Positions 35,005-43,027 of a DNA stretch of 64,000 bases are shown piece after piece. Source of the DNA: an uncultured Corynebacterium sp. (GTDB lineage Bacteria; Actinomycetota; Actinomycetes; Mycobacteriales; Mycobacteriaceae); assembly GCA_943914465.1 (NCBI GenBank), contig CALUCD010000007.1:1-64000 (forward strand), given 5' to 3'. The position numbers and the translations under genes are program-made. The notes under the pieces are model-generated. The model ran no database searches, was not told where the DNA came from, and worked only from the letters and a program-made list of their open reading frames with translations. Positions within the stretch are counted from its first letter, which is position 1; each line of letters begins with the position of its first letter.

Positions 35005-35480
35005 CCACGCAATCCTCACAAAACGGACAATGGACCCAACGTCTCGCTGAACTGGGAATCGAGCTTCCTCAAGTCGCTGCCCCGGTTGCCGCGTACGTGC
35101 CCGCAGTGCAAACGGGCAACCAGGTGTGGACATCGGGCCAGCTCCCGTACATTGACGGCGTGCTGCCACACACCGGCAAAGTCGGCGCCGAGGTGACTGA
35201 AGAGCAGGCATACGAGTGTGCCCGGATCGCGCTGCTCAATGCTTTGGCTGCCGTGGATGCGCTGGTAGGCCTAGACGAGGTTGCTCGCGTGCTCAAGGTC
35301 GTGGGCTACGTTGCTTCCGACCCAGCGTTCACTGGCCAGCCGGCAGTGATCAACGGCGCGTCCGACGCGGTGAAAGAGATCTTCGGCGCGGCTGGCGAGC
35401 ATGCTCGTTCAGCCGTGGGTATGGCGGTGTTGCCGCTGGATACCCCAGTTGAGGTGGAACTCGTCGTAGAGCTGGCCTAA
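35001..35480 (+). CDS. ridA: RidA-family enamine/imine deaminase
   Basis: 159 aa from the ATG overlapping the previous gene. The features are of the YjgF/YER057c/UK114 fold: VWTSGQLPYIDGVLPHTGKVG, NALAAVDALVGLDEVARVLKVVGYV and RSAVGMAVLPLDTPVEVELV, where the active-site Arg normally found in this last motif is the R of ARSAVG. It belongs to the longer RidA subgroup. It probably destroys reactive 2-aminoacrylate-type intermediates in the cytoplasm. Confidence 0.92.
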   Translation: MTTQSSQNGQWTQRLAELGIELPQVAAPVAAYVPAVQTGNQVWTSGQLPYIDGVLPHTGKVGAEVTEEQAYECARIALLNALAAVDALVGLDEVARVLKVVGYVASDPAFTGQPAVINGASDAVKEIFGAAGEHARSAVGMAVLPLDTPVEVELVVELA

Positions 35481-35519
35481 CGCAGCGTTCGCCACCGCTT
35501 CACGCGGTAGGGTGGGGGC

Positions 35520-36344
35520 ATGAAGCATCCTGCTTACAGTCAGCTGCGTCAGGTCACACCGTCCGCGGCGGTGGTGTTAGCCCCCAACCCCAGCTATGCG
35601 GCGCTTGAGGGCACCAACTCGTGGGTGATCAGAAATCCGGAAGACACGAGCAGTATCGTGATCGACCCGGGCCCGGCTGATGAGGGGCACCTCAATGTCT
35701 TGCAGGCGAAGGCGGACAAGGTCGCGTTGATCTTGCTCACGCACCGCCACCACGACCACGCGGATGGGGCGGAGCGGTTTCGCCAGCTCACGGGGGCGCC
35801 GGTGCGCGCGTTTGATCCGCAGTACTGTCAGGGAGCTTCCCCGCTTGTTGACGGCGAGGTGATCAGCCTCGACACCGTCACCCCAACCCTGAAGGTGGTG
35901 TCTACTCCCGGGCACACTCGCGATTCGGTGTGTTTTTACGTCTATAGTGCTGATCCGCAGGACGGGGAGCTTGAAGGCATTATCACCGGCGATACGATTG
36001 CCGGGCGCCACACGACCATGATCTCGGAGACTGACGGCGACCTGGGCGCCTACCTTGCGTCCCTGGCCACGCTGGAGGAGCAGGGCAAGAATGTGACGCT
36101 ACTGCCGGGGCACGGTCCGGAAGGAGAGGATCTCTCGGCCTACGCCCGCAAATACATTGACCGGCGCAACCAACGCCTTGAGCAGATCCGCGAGGTGCTG
36201 GCAGCCCGCGGGGAAGATGCCGGCGCCACCACGGATGTGGGCACGATTGTGGATGCGATTTACGACGATGTCGATCCGGTTCTGCGCGGCGCCGCCGAGC
36301 AATCCACCCGGGTAGCGCTGCGCTACCTGCAGGAACAGGGTTAG
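35520..36344 (+). CDS. Metallo-beta-lactamase fold hydrolase (LACTB2-like)
   Basis: 274 aa. The zinc site is complete: THRHHDHADG (HxHxDH), the STPGHTRDS His, the TGDTI Asp and the LPGHGP His. A helical C-terminal domain of about 70 residues, as in LACTB2/RNase-like MBL proteins, follows. It may act on nucleic acids or on a thioester; the substrate is unknown. It lies 39 nt after ridA on the same strand and its 3' end overlaps glxR by 4 nt (convergent). Confidence 0.9.
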   Translation: MKHPAYSQLRQVTPSAAVVLAPNPSYAALEGTNSWVIRNPEDTSSIVIDPGPADEGHLNVLQAKADKVALILLTHRHHDHADGAERFRQLTGAPVRAFDPQYCQGASPLVDGEVISLDTVTPTLKVVSTPGHTRDSVCFYVYSADPQDGELEGIITGDTIAGRHTTMISETDGDLGAYLASLATLEEQGKNVTLLPGHGPEGEDLSAYARKYIDRRNQRLEQIREVLAARGEDAGATTDVGTIVDAIYDDVDPVLRGAAEQSTRVALRYLQEQG

Positions 36345-37024
36345 CGTGCGCGCCGGGCGAGGTGCTCAGTGTCAACAATGAGCACGCTTTTGCCCTCAAG
36401 GCGGATCCATCCGCGATGAGCGAATGTGGCCAGCGCCTTATTCACGGTTTCCCGCGACGCGCCCACAAGTTGAGCAATTTCCTCTTGGGTGAGGTCATGG
36501 TTGACTCGCAGCGCGCCGCCCTCTTGGGTACCAAACCGGTTTGCCAACTGGAGCAGGGTTTTCGCTACTCGGCCCGGGACGTCGGTGAAGATGAGGTCTG
36601 CGAGTGACGCGTTGGTGCGGCGCAGACGCCGCGCCAATACCCGTAGCAGCTGCTGCGAAATCTCAGGGTGATTATCAATCCATGCTTTGAGCATGGTCGA
36701 GTCCATCGTTGCGGCCGTGACCTCGGTGACACACACCGCCGACGAGGTGCGCGGGCCCGGGTCGAAGATGGACAGCTCTCCAAACATGTCCGACGGGCCC
36801 ATGACCGACAGCAGGTTCTCGCGCCCGTCAGGTGCGTGGCGGGCGAGTTTCACCTTGCCAGAAACAATGATGTACAGGCGGTCACCGGGCTCGCCCTCGT
36901 CGAAAATCGTCATACCGCGGGGGAAGGTGACGGTTTCCATGTCGGCGATGAGCGCGCTCACCGCATCGGGGTCCACCCCCTGGAAAATACCGGCCCGCGC
37001 AAGGGTCTCCTCCACGCCTTCCAT
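36341..37024 (-). CDS. glxR: GlxR, cAMP-sensing CRP/FNR-family global regulator
   Basis: 227 aa, identical in length to C. glutamicum GlxR and nearly the same sequence. The start at 37024 is fixed by GGGAGG 4 nt upstream; longer frames are spurious. The cyclic-nucleotide domain has PGDRLYIIVSGKVKL and FGELSIFDPGPRTSSAV (phosphate-binding cassette with R and TS), and the C-terminal winged helix has LTQEEIAQLVGASRETVNKALA. Binding cAMP, it controls a large part of carbon, respiration and growth genes at TGTGA-N6-TCACA sites. The cAMP source cyaB is at 56.2-57.8 kb. It is divergent from a small membrane-protein gene region. Confidence 0.98.
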   Translation of the reverse strand: MEGVEETLARAGIFQGVDPDAVSALIADMETVTFPRGMTIFDEGEPGDRLYIIVSGKVKLARHAPDGRENLLSVMGPSDMFGELSIFDPGPRTSSAVCVTEVTAATMDSTMLKAWIDNHPEISQQLLRVLARRLRRTNASLADLIFTDVPGRVAKTLLQLANRFGTQEGGALRVNHDLTQEEIAQLVGASRETVNKALATFAHRGWIRLEGKSVLIVDTEHLARRAR

Positions 37025-37083
37025 TGAACCTCCCTCGAACGAACGGATATGAATACTGGGAGCGCAGCCACAGTTGGCACTGA

Positions 37084-37119
37084 AAACACTGCAAACACAG
37101 TAAACGCAGAAAACAGCGA
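37084..37119. repeat. Imperfect 9-bp tandem repeat x4 upstream of glxR
   Basis: AAACACTGC, AAACACAGT, AAACGCAGA and AAACAGCGA follow each other without gaps. The array lies 60-95 nt upstream of the glxR start, within its promoter or 5' leader region. Confidence 0.55.
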
Positions 37120-37229
37120 GTGCCTGAAAAACGTGCTTTTGTTCACTCAGGCAAGGCATTTGAGGATAAAATCACACTGCTCTGCTGTACTGAGAGTACC
37201 AAACAGTGAGGTGGTGCGAGGAGAAATGC

Positions 37230-37355
37230 CTACCAGTTCTCGCCGTGGGGCCCGCCACCACGGAGGACGACGCGCTCGATCCGCTCCATCCCGATGGCGA
37301 AAAGGCCAAATCCGATAGGCACAAGGATCGATGCGAGAATCAACATACGATACAT
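37230..37355 (-). CDS. Small single-pass membrane protein, 41 aa
   Basis: MYRMLILASILVPIGFGLFAI then a charged tail with ERIERVVLRGG. One membrane helix (about 4-22) and a basic/acidic cytosolic tail. Two starts are possible: ATG at 37355, or ATG at 37346, for which the TATTAT hexamer lies 7 nt upstream (leaderless). The long frame to 37544 overlaps nth and is rejected. A small membrane-protein gene occurs between crp/glxR and nth in related genomes. Its promoter region overlaps that of nth (divergent). Confidence 0.6.
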   Translation of the reverse strand: MYRMLILASILVPIGFGLFAIGMERIERVVLRGGGPHGENW

Positions 37356-37409
37356 AATAATTCGGCTGGGTAAGTCGCCTGGGTGCGCCCCATCGCTAGC
37401 ATGGGACGC

Positions 37410-38225
37410 ATGTCCGCAACTGAGCGCAAGCTTCGTCGACCCGGAACGCATCCCGCCGCGAGGGGGAGCGAAACTCGCCTCGGCCGTGTTCGTCGGGCGC
37501 GACGAATCAACCGCACGCTTGCACAAGCGTTTCCTGACGCCCACGCTGAGTTAGATTTCTCCAACCCGCTTGAGTTGCTCGTGGCTACTGTGCTCTCGGC
37601 GCAGACCACCGACGTTCGCGTCAACCAAGTCACCCCTGCGCTGTTTCAGGCCTACCCGGAGCCAGAAGATTACGCCCACGCCGACCAGGCGGAGATCGAG
37701 GCGATTATTCGGCCCACCGGTTTTTACCGCGCGAAGGCGAAAAATCTCATTGGTCTGGGGCAAACGCTGGTTGCGGATTTTGGATCCCAGGTGCCGGAAG
37801 CACTCGAGGATTTGGTGCGCCTGCCTGGGGTAGGGCGAAAGACTGCCCATGTCGTACGAGGCAACGCTTTTGGGCTACCGGGGCTGACGGTGGACACGCA
37901 CTTTCAACGCCTGACCCAACGGCTGGGCTTGGTGGAAACCAAAGACCCAGTCAAAATTGAGCACCAGGTGGGGGAGTTGATCGAGCCTCAAGAGTGGACG
38001 CAATTTTCCCACCGCATCATCTTTCATGGCCGGCGGGTGTGCCACGCGCGCAAGGCGGCGTGCGGTGCGTGCGTACTCGCGTTCGAGTGTCCCAGCTTCG
38101 GTTTGGTTGGGCCCGCCGACCCCGAGGCCGCGGCCGCGTTAGTCACTGGGGCTGAGCGCGCACACCTCTTGGGCATGGTGGGGCTGGAAACAGGGAGTGG
38201 AGAACAGGGGGAGGAGACGAAGTGA
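37410..38225 (+). CDS. nth: Endonuclease III
   Basis: 271 aa from the ATG at 37410, 7 nt after the hexamer TAGCAT (leaderless); ATG 37401 and GTG 37383 are alternatives. The helix-hairpin-helix LPGVGRKTAHVV contains the catalytic Lys, LTVDTHFQRL the catalytic Asp, and the 4Fe-4S cluster ligands are C-x6-C-x2-C-x5-C in CHARKAACGACVLAFEC. It is a bifunctional glycosylase/AP lyase for oxidised pyrimidines. The last about 40 residues beyond the cluster are longer than in E. coli. It overlaps the next gene (AAGTGA). Confidence 0.96.
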   Translation: MSATERKLRRPGTHPAARGSETRLGRVRRARRINRTLAQAFPDAHAELDFSNPLELLVATVLSAQTTDVRVNQVTPALFQAYPEPEDYAHADQAEIEAIIRPTGFYRAKAKNLIGLGQTLVADFGSQVPEALEDLVRLPGVGRKTAHVVRGNAFGLPGLTVDTHFQRLTQRLGLVETKDPVKIEHQVGELIEPQEWTQFSHRIIFHGRRVCHARKAACGACVLAFECPSFGLVGPADPEAAAALVTGAERAHLLGMVGLETGSGEQGEETK

Positions 38226-38818
38226 ACAAAGCTGCAATCGGCAGTATGGTGGCGGTCATCCTGGTCACCATTGCAGTGGTGATTGGCGCGACGGTGTTGC
38301 TGCGATCGGGTGGGGCCGAACAGACACCACAGGCAGATACAACATCAGCCGACGCGCCCCAGTCTGCGTCGTGGGAATTCGTTCCCGGGTCGGACGAACG
38401 CGCGGATTGCATCGCGGGTGGTGTGGGAGACATTGAGCTGCCGTGCCTCGGTGGCAACGAGGTTGAGGGCACCTATGCGGATGTGACCATCGTCAACGTC
38501 TGGGCGTGGTGGTGTGAGCCATGCCGGCAGGAGTTGCCGGTGATGAATGAGTTCGCCGCCGCCCACCCTGAATATGATGTCGTGGGCGTTCACGCGGATC
38601 CGAACGCGGCCAATGGTGTGGCGCTGCTCAACGAGTTGGGGGTCGAGTTTCCCAGCTACCAGGACGAGGCGAACGTGTTCAAGGGGCAGCTGGGCCTGCC
38701 ACCGGTGGTGCCGATTGTGGTCGTGTACAAGGGCGGGCAGCCCATCGGCATGTTCCCGTACGCGTTTTACTCGGTCGACGTCCTTGAGTCCTCGATCGAT
38801 GAGGCGCTCAAGGGGTGA
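38222..38818 (+). CDS. Membrane-anchored thioredoxin-like protein (TlpA/ResA type)
   Basis: 198 aa, GTG start overlapping the nth stop. An uncleaved-looking N-terminal helix (IGSMVAVILVTIAVVIGATVLL) anchors an extracytoplasmic thioredoxin fold with WWCEPCRQELP, the CxxC redox site, and the cis-Pro in VVPIV. An extra cysteine pair (ADCIAGG, ELPCLGG) may form a structural disulfide. It corresponds to Rv3673c and its corynebacterial homologue, part of the nth-marP gene cluster, and may reduce or oxidise exported proteins. Confidence 0.92.
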   Translation: MNKAAIGSMVAVILVTIAVVIGATVLLRSGGAEQTPQADTTSADAPQSASWEFVPGSDERADCIAGGVGDIELPCLGGNEVEGTYADVTIVNVWAWWCEPCRQELPVMNEFAAAHPEYDVVGVHADPNAANGVALLNELGVEFPSYQDEANVFKGQLGLPPVVPIVVVYKGGQPIGMFPYAFYSVDVLESSIDEALKG

Positions 38819-38941
38819 GTGGGGTCGCACACCGGGTGATATGGATGCAGCATTGGACGAATCCTGCAATGGCGAGTGCTGGATGTAGGATGAGCCGGAT
38901 ATGGTGAGGGTGCGAACAAAAGGCGAGGAGGTGGCCGCTGC

Positions 38942-40147
38942 GTGCAATTAGTTCTCGACGCAGCTTTGGCCCTGCTGATTCTCGGTGCGCTCTACAGCGG
39001 CTGGCGGCAGGGTGCTTTTGCGGCGATCCTTTCGGCTGTGGGGGTCATCGCTGGCCTGATTGTGGGCTTGGCCGTCGCACCGTGGGCGTTATCTACCATG
39101 TCGTCCCAGCTGGTGCGCATCATCACATTAGTGGCGCTGATCGCGCTGCTTGTCGGCCTCGGCCATGGGGTCGGCGCTGCCGCCGGGTCACATTTGCGTC
39201 GCACTGTGCAGGCGCGTTGGCTGCAGTTCGCGGATTCAGCCGTCGGGGCTGTGTTTCACGCCCTGGCTGCGGTGCTGGTGATTTGGTTCATCGCTACCCC
39301 GTTGGCGGCGTCGTTTCCCGGCCAGTTCGGTGCGAGCCTGCGGGAGTCAAGGGTGCTTGCCGCGATCGACGTGGCGGTGCCCTCCCTGTTTTCGCAGGTG
39401 CCAGCACGGTTGGCGGTGTTGTTGGATGAGACCGGGCTGCCTCCGCTTGTGTCCCCGTTCGGCACTGCCCGGGGCGCGCACGTGGATGCGCCAGATCCGG
39501 CTGCCGTCAACCCCGAGGTGGTTGATCGGGTGCGACCGGCTGTGGTCCACGTGATGGGCGACTCCGGTTCGTGCCAGCGTCGGCTCATGGGCTCTGGTTT
39601 CGTCATTGAGTCCGATTATGTGCTCACCAATGCGCACGTTGTTGCCGGTACGGATGCAGTGTCGTTGGATACCGTCGTCGGGGTGAAAGACGCGGAAGTC
39701 GTGTTCTACGACCCTGATGTGGATATCGCGGTCCTGCGCGCCGACAATCTCGGAATAGCGCCGTTGACCTGGTCCGAAAGGGAGCTGGGCATTGGTGATG
39801 ACGCGGTGGTGATGGGGTATCCGCAGTCGGGCCCGTTCGAGGCCGCACCTGCGCGCATTCGCGGGCAGCTCAATATCTCCGGCCCGGACATTTACGCGGC
39901 TGGGCGCGTGGAGCGCCAGGCCTACACCGTGCGCGGCTCCATCCGGCAGGGCAACTCAGGTGGCCCGTTGCTTGACACTCACGGCGACGTGACTGGCATG
40001 ATTTTCGGGGCCTCGATTGATTCGACAGAGACCGGGTATGCGTTGACAGCCGAGCAGGTTCGTCAGCGTGTGGGGGATGTGCGAAAGCTGCGCGGGGGCG
40101 TCGACACGCAAGCGTGCGTGGGTGCTAGTTCGGGAGCAGCTGCGTAG
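38942..40147 (+). CDS. marP: MarP-like membrane serine protease
   Basis: 401 aa, GTG start with GCGAGGAGG upstream. Four membrane helices fill residues 1-125 (CvpA-like), then a chymotrypsin-type periplasmic protease with H232 (TNAHVVAG), D261 (DPDVDIAV) and S339 (RQGNSGGPL). C211 and C392 match the disulfide that regulates M. tuberculosis MarP. It probably protects the cell against acid and oxidative stress by cleaving envelope proteins. In mycobacteria a NUDIX gene lies between the thioredoxin-like gene and marP; here only 123 nt of non-coding DNA remain. Confidence 0.93.
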   Translation: MQLVLDAALALLILGALYSGWRQGAFAAILSAVGVIAGLIVGLAVAPWALSTMSSQLVRIITLVALIALLVGLGHGVGAAAGSHLRRTVQARWLQFADSAVGAVFHALAAVLVIWFIATPLAASFPGQFGASLRESRVLAAIDVAVPSLFSQVPARLAVLLDETGLPPLVSPFGTARGAHVDAPDPAAVNPEVVDRVRPAVVHVMGDSGSCQRRLMGSGFVIESDYVLTNAHVVAGTDAVSLDTVVGVKDAEVVFYDPDVDIAVLRADNLGIAPLTWSERELGIGDDAVVMGYPQSGPFEAAPARIRGQLNISGPDIYAAGRVERQAYTVRGSIRQGNSGGPLLDTHGDVTGMIFGASIDSTETGYALTAEQVRQRVGDVRKLRGGVDTQACVGASSGAAA

Positions 40148-40886
40148 CGACGCGACGCGCAAACCCTTTCGGGTCTTCCACATGCGGCAGTCTGCTGCCG
40201 TCCCAGGGCGCGCCGACCGGGCGCAGACGCGGCCGCAGGCGCGAAACCGCGACAATGTTTGGCAACGCGTGGTCAATCCGGCGTGCTGCAAGTCGGAGGG
40301 TGAGAAACTCCTCAAAGCGCTCAGTGGTGTGAAACGCGGCGGTGGTATCTGCCTGCAGGTTTGCGCGCCAGGCAGCATCAAGTGCACGGTCGCTGAGGCG
40401 GGTTATCGGCGCGGGCAATCGCAGCGCGGCAGCGCTGATCCCGCGCGATGTCGGCAATTCAATCGTGGCGGTGACCAGGTCGGGATAGTGTTGTTGCACG
40501 CTTCGGGCGATGACGGCGCCGGTATCAGCGCCGACAAGCGCGGCGGACGTGTGGCCCAGCGCGCGGATCACGTGGGCGATATCGCCAGCTTGGATGCGCA
40601 GGGTGCTGCCAGGGCGGCTGGCAGGTTTGTCGGACATGCCAAACCCCCGCAAGTCAACCGCGGCTACGTGGAAGCCGTGGTTGGCAAGCGGGGCGATGGC
40701 GTCTTTGAAGTCGAACCACCCGCCGAAAGCGCCGTGGATCAAAACGATGAGGGGATCGCGTTCCTGCCCTGCGTCGGCGGCGTGCAGGCGAATGCCGCGC
40801 GTGTGCAGCATCCGATGTGTGAACGCCCCGTCAAGCTCCACCACGCTTGGCGGGTTTGGCCGCTTGTCGGCCGCCATCACGACCAC
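40125..40886 (-). CDS. Alpha/beta hydrolase, EphE-like, C-terminally shortened
   Basis: 253 aa, against about 290-330 for epoxide hydrolases. The oxyanion-hole motif IHGAFGGWFDF and an Asp nucleophile in VGADTGAVIAR (G-x-D-x-G) are intact, as in epoxide hydrolases such as EphE, whose gene flanks marP in mycobacteria. The end is abnormal: the segment that normally holds the acid residue is short, and where the catalytic His should be the sequence reads GSRLPHVEDP (Arg in place of the usual GH). It may be inactive. The first in-frame ATG is at 40886; it lies 20 nt after the DUF1469 gene and its 3' end overlaps marP by 23 nt. Confidence 0.75.
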   Translation of the reverse strand: MVVMAADKRPNPPSVVELDGAFTHRMLHTRGIRLHAADAGQERDPLIVLIHGAFGGWFDFKDAIAPLANHGFHVAAVDLRGFGMSDKPASRPGSTLRIQAGDIAHVIRALGHTSAALVGADTGAVIARSVQQHYPDLVTATIELPTSRGISAAALRLPAPITRLSDRALDAAWRANLQADTTAAFHTTERFEEFLTLRLAARRIDHALPNIVAVSRLRPRLRPVGAPWDGSRLPHVEDPKGFARRVATQLLPN

Positions 40887-40906
40887 CCCCAGTGGTGAGT
40901 GGAGGC

Positions 40907-41440
40907 TTACGAGTTGTGGCGCGTGGCTGCGCGGCTTGTGGTGTACAACCCACGGCCATCCTTGTTCAGGTTCTGCTGCGCCTGGCCTGGCACCAGGTTG
41001 CGCAGCTCGCCCACGGATTCAATGGTCTTTTCTGGCGCCTTGACCTTCTTAATGCTGCGGAAGCCTGCAAACGCAAGCAGGCCAGCCAGAATAAGCATGA
41101 TCAAGAAGACCAGCAGGAATGCCCAACCGCGGTGCATCCAGTTCGCCAGCATCTCCGCGAGCGCAAAGAAGAGGAAGAACGTGGAGTACAGGGCGATGAC
41201 ACCTGCGACGGCGAAAAGCCCGCCGCCCATTGCGCCCTTCTTTACTTCGCCCGCGATTTCAGCTTTTGCCAGCTCAATCTCGCCGCGGACGAGGGTTGAA
41301 ACCTGCTCGGTTGCGTTCGAGATGAGGGTGCCAATGGAGTCCGTGCCCGGCTGCGTGATACCTGTATCGCGCAGCGGGATGGAATCAACCTTGGCTGACA
41401 CAGCGGTGGATCCGTTTGTGTAGAGACCTTCTTTACTCAC
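40907..41440 (-). CDS. Phage-holin-like family III protein (DUF1469)
   Basis: 177 aa. The N-terminal part has ISNATEQVSTLVRGEIELAKAEI, the conserved start of the DUF1469/holin-superfamily III domain, followed by two long membrane helices (GLFAVAGVIALYSTFFLFFALAEML and AFLLVFLIMLILAGLLAFAGF). Despite the name it is a normal chromosomal actinobacterial membrane protein (Rv3669 homologue), not evidence of a prophage. The gene order marP/ephE/DUF1469 matches mycobacteria. Confidence 0.88.
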   Translation of the reverse strand: MSKEGLYTNGSTAVSAKVDSIPLRDTGITQPGTDSIGTLISNATEQVSTLVRGEIELAKAEIAGEVKKGAMGGGLFAVAGVIALYSTFFLFFALAEMLANWMHRGWAFLLVFLIMLILAGLLAFAGFRSIKKVKAPEKTIESVGELRNLVPGQAQQNLNKDGRGLYTTSRAATRHNS

Positions 41441-41581
41441 GATGTACGTAACCTTCCTGCGTGACGCGCCTGCAGAGACCGAACCTGGCAGGGACCTTAT
41501 GTGTTATCGAACACAACACTAGCCATCATTGTGCCACACTGTCTCGGATCAGGCGTGTGCCCACTGCAGTGTGGGCGCCCG

Positions 41582-42376
41582 TTAGGCTGAGCGGCGTCGG
41601 TGGGCGCGTGCAACGAGGACCCCGGCCAGCGCGATCAGGGTTGCACCGGCGACGACGCTGGCGCCAATGCCCACCTCACGCGCGTTCGGCAGTTGGATGA
41701 GCGGTTCCGGGTTTTTGAACGTGAATATTTCCCAGTCGTGGTTGACTGCGTGTTTGCGCAGTGCCCGGTCTGGGTTGACCGCGATCGGGTTGCCGACAAG
41801 TTCCAGCATCGGGATATCCGTTGCCGAATCCGAGTAGGCGTAACTCGCACCCAGGTTATAGCCGTTATCTGCAGCGAACTGTTCCACGGCCTGGGCTTTT
41901 GCGTCGCCTTTCAGGTAGCGGGTGATGGTGCCGGTGAGTTTTCCGTCTTCAATTTCTAGCTCTGTCGCAACCACGGTGTCCACGCCCAGTTCGCGTGCGA
42001 TGGGTTCGACCAGGATGGCTGCAGACGCGGAAATGATGATCACGTCGTGGCCGGCTGCTTGGTGGCGGGCGATGAGTTCGCGCGCCTCTGCGTAGATGGC
42101 TGGGGTGACCACGGTGCGCATGGTTTCAGTTGTGATGCGCTGAACTTCCTCGACAGGCCAGCCGGCCACCATCTGCGCCAGCGAGTCGCGCGTGGTATCC
42201 ATCTTTTCACTTGATTGACCAACCCACATGTATGAGGCTTTTGACAGGTAAAGATCAACCGCTTCTTGGCGTGTGATCAGGCCACTGTTAAAAAACTCTT
42301 TGCCGAACGCAAACGCGGATGACGTTGCAATGATCGTCTTATCAAGATCGAAGAACGCGGCAACGGGGGCTGACAT
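41582..42376 (-). CDS. HAD-IB family hydrolase (SerB-like) with C-terminal membrane helix
   Basis: 264 aa from the ATG at 42376, with TACAAT 8 nt upstream (probably leaderless); the longer frame is spurious. HAD motifs: FFDLDKTII (nucleophile Asp), IISASAAIL (motif II Ser), and SYAYSDSATDIPML (motif IV Asp). A C-terminal helix (ASVVAGATLIALAGVLVARA) anchors it to the membrane. Similar to Rv3661 and other SerB-like phosphatases found next to ssd and tad genes, some of which dephosphorylate phospholipids or small molecules. Confidence 0.9.
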   Translation of the reverse strand: MSAPVAAFFDLDKTIIATSSAFAFGKEFFNSGLITRQEAVDLYLSKASYMWVGQSSEKMDTTRDSLAQMVAGWPVEEVQRITTETMRTVVTPAIYAEARELIARHQAAGHDVIIISASAAILVEPIARELGVDTVVATELEIEDGKLTGTITRYLKGDAKAQAVEQFAADNGYNLGASYAYSDSATDIPMLELVGNPIAVNPDRALRKHAVNHDWEIFTFKNPEPLIQLPNAREVGIGASVVAGATLIALAGVLVARAHRRRSA

Positions 42377-42447
42377 ACGTCTTGATTGTAGCCACGCACC
42401 TCTGCGATCAACAGATCCCCGCACGATACGAGGCGAAACGGTGAGTG

Positions 42448-43023
42448 TTACGCCGCTTTTTTGAACCTGTTGACCGAAACGCAACTTGCGCCAAGCATGG
42501 GCGCGCTCACGGCAACCATGAACCAACGTGGCGGCTCGTCGAGAATAAAAAGGGCATGCCTCAGTGCACTCGTGTCCAGCGCGGGCCAAAGGGCAGTTTG
42601 TGCCACGACGCAAGCGACCAACGCGAGCGCGAGTGTGTCCACTCGAAGGAATTGACCAAGCGTCACGGCGAGGCCCGCGAGCACAGTCGCGACATAGGCA
42701 AAGCGGGCACTCGCAAGGCCGCTGACCGCAAGTAACCACGGGAGCGCCCACAGTATGCAAAGCACTCCTGCGTCCGCCCACGCCCAGGCGCGCGCCCCGA
42801 AGGCTTCGAGGCGCGAGAGTTCATTGCGGAAGATGAGCGTGCACGCGACAGGCCACGCCAAGGCGCACAGCGTCGCTACGTTAATGGTCTGCGAGCCGCT
42901 CAGCCAGGGAACGCTGACAATCGTGGATCCCGCAGCTATGACCAACAATCCGGCCACGACGAGTAAGAACCCGACGGGAGCGAATCGATGAGCGTGACAA
43001 TACAGCCGTACGTCTGACCTCAT
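42448..43023 (-). CDS. Membrane protein, third gene of an ABC operon
   Basis: 191 aa from the ATG at 43023 (GGGA upstream), 4 nt after the stop of the permease gene. Five to six hydrophobic segments and no recognised domain. It may be an additional permease-type subunit of the transporter encoded just upstream. Confidence 0.65.
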   Translation of the reverse strand: MRSDVRLYCHAHRFAPVGFLLVVAGLLVIAAGSTIVSVPWLSGSQTINVATLCALAWPVACTLIFRNELSRLEAFGARAWAWADAGVLCILWALPWLLAVSGLASARFAYVATVLAGLAVTLGQFLRVDTLALALVACVVAQTALWPALDTSALRHALFILDEPPRWFMVAVSAPMLGASCVSVNRFKKAA

Positions 43024-43027
43024 GGGG

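Noticed and set aside
40907..41440. Prophage holin
   Set aside because: DUF1469 proteins are ordinary actinobacterial chromosome genes, and no other phage genes are nearby.
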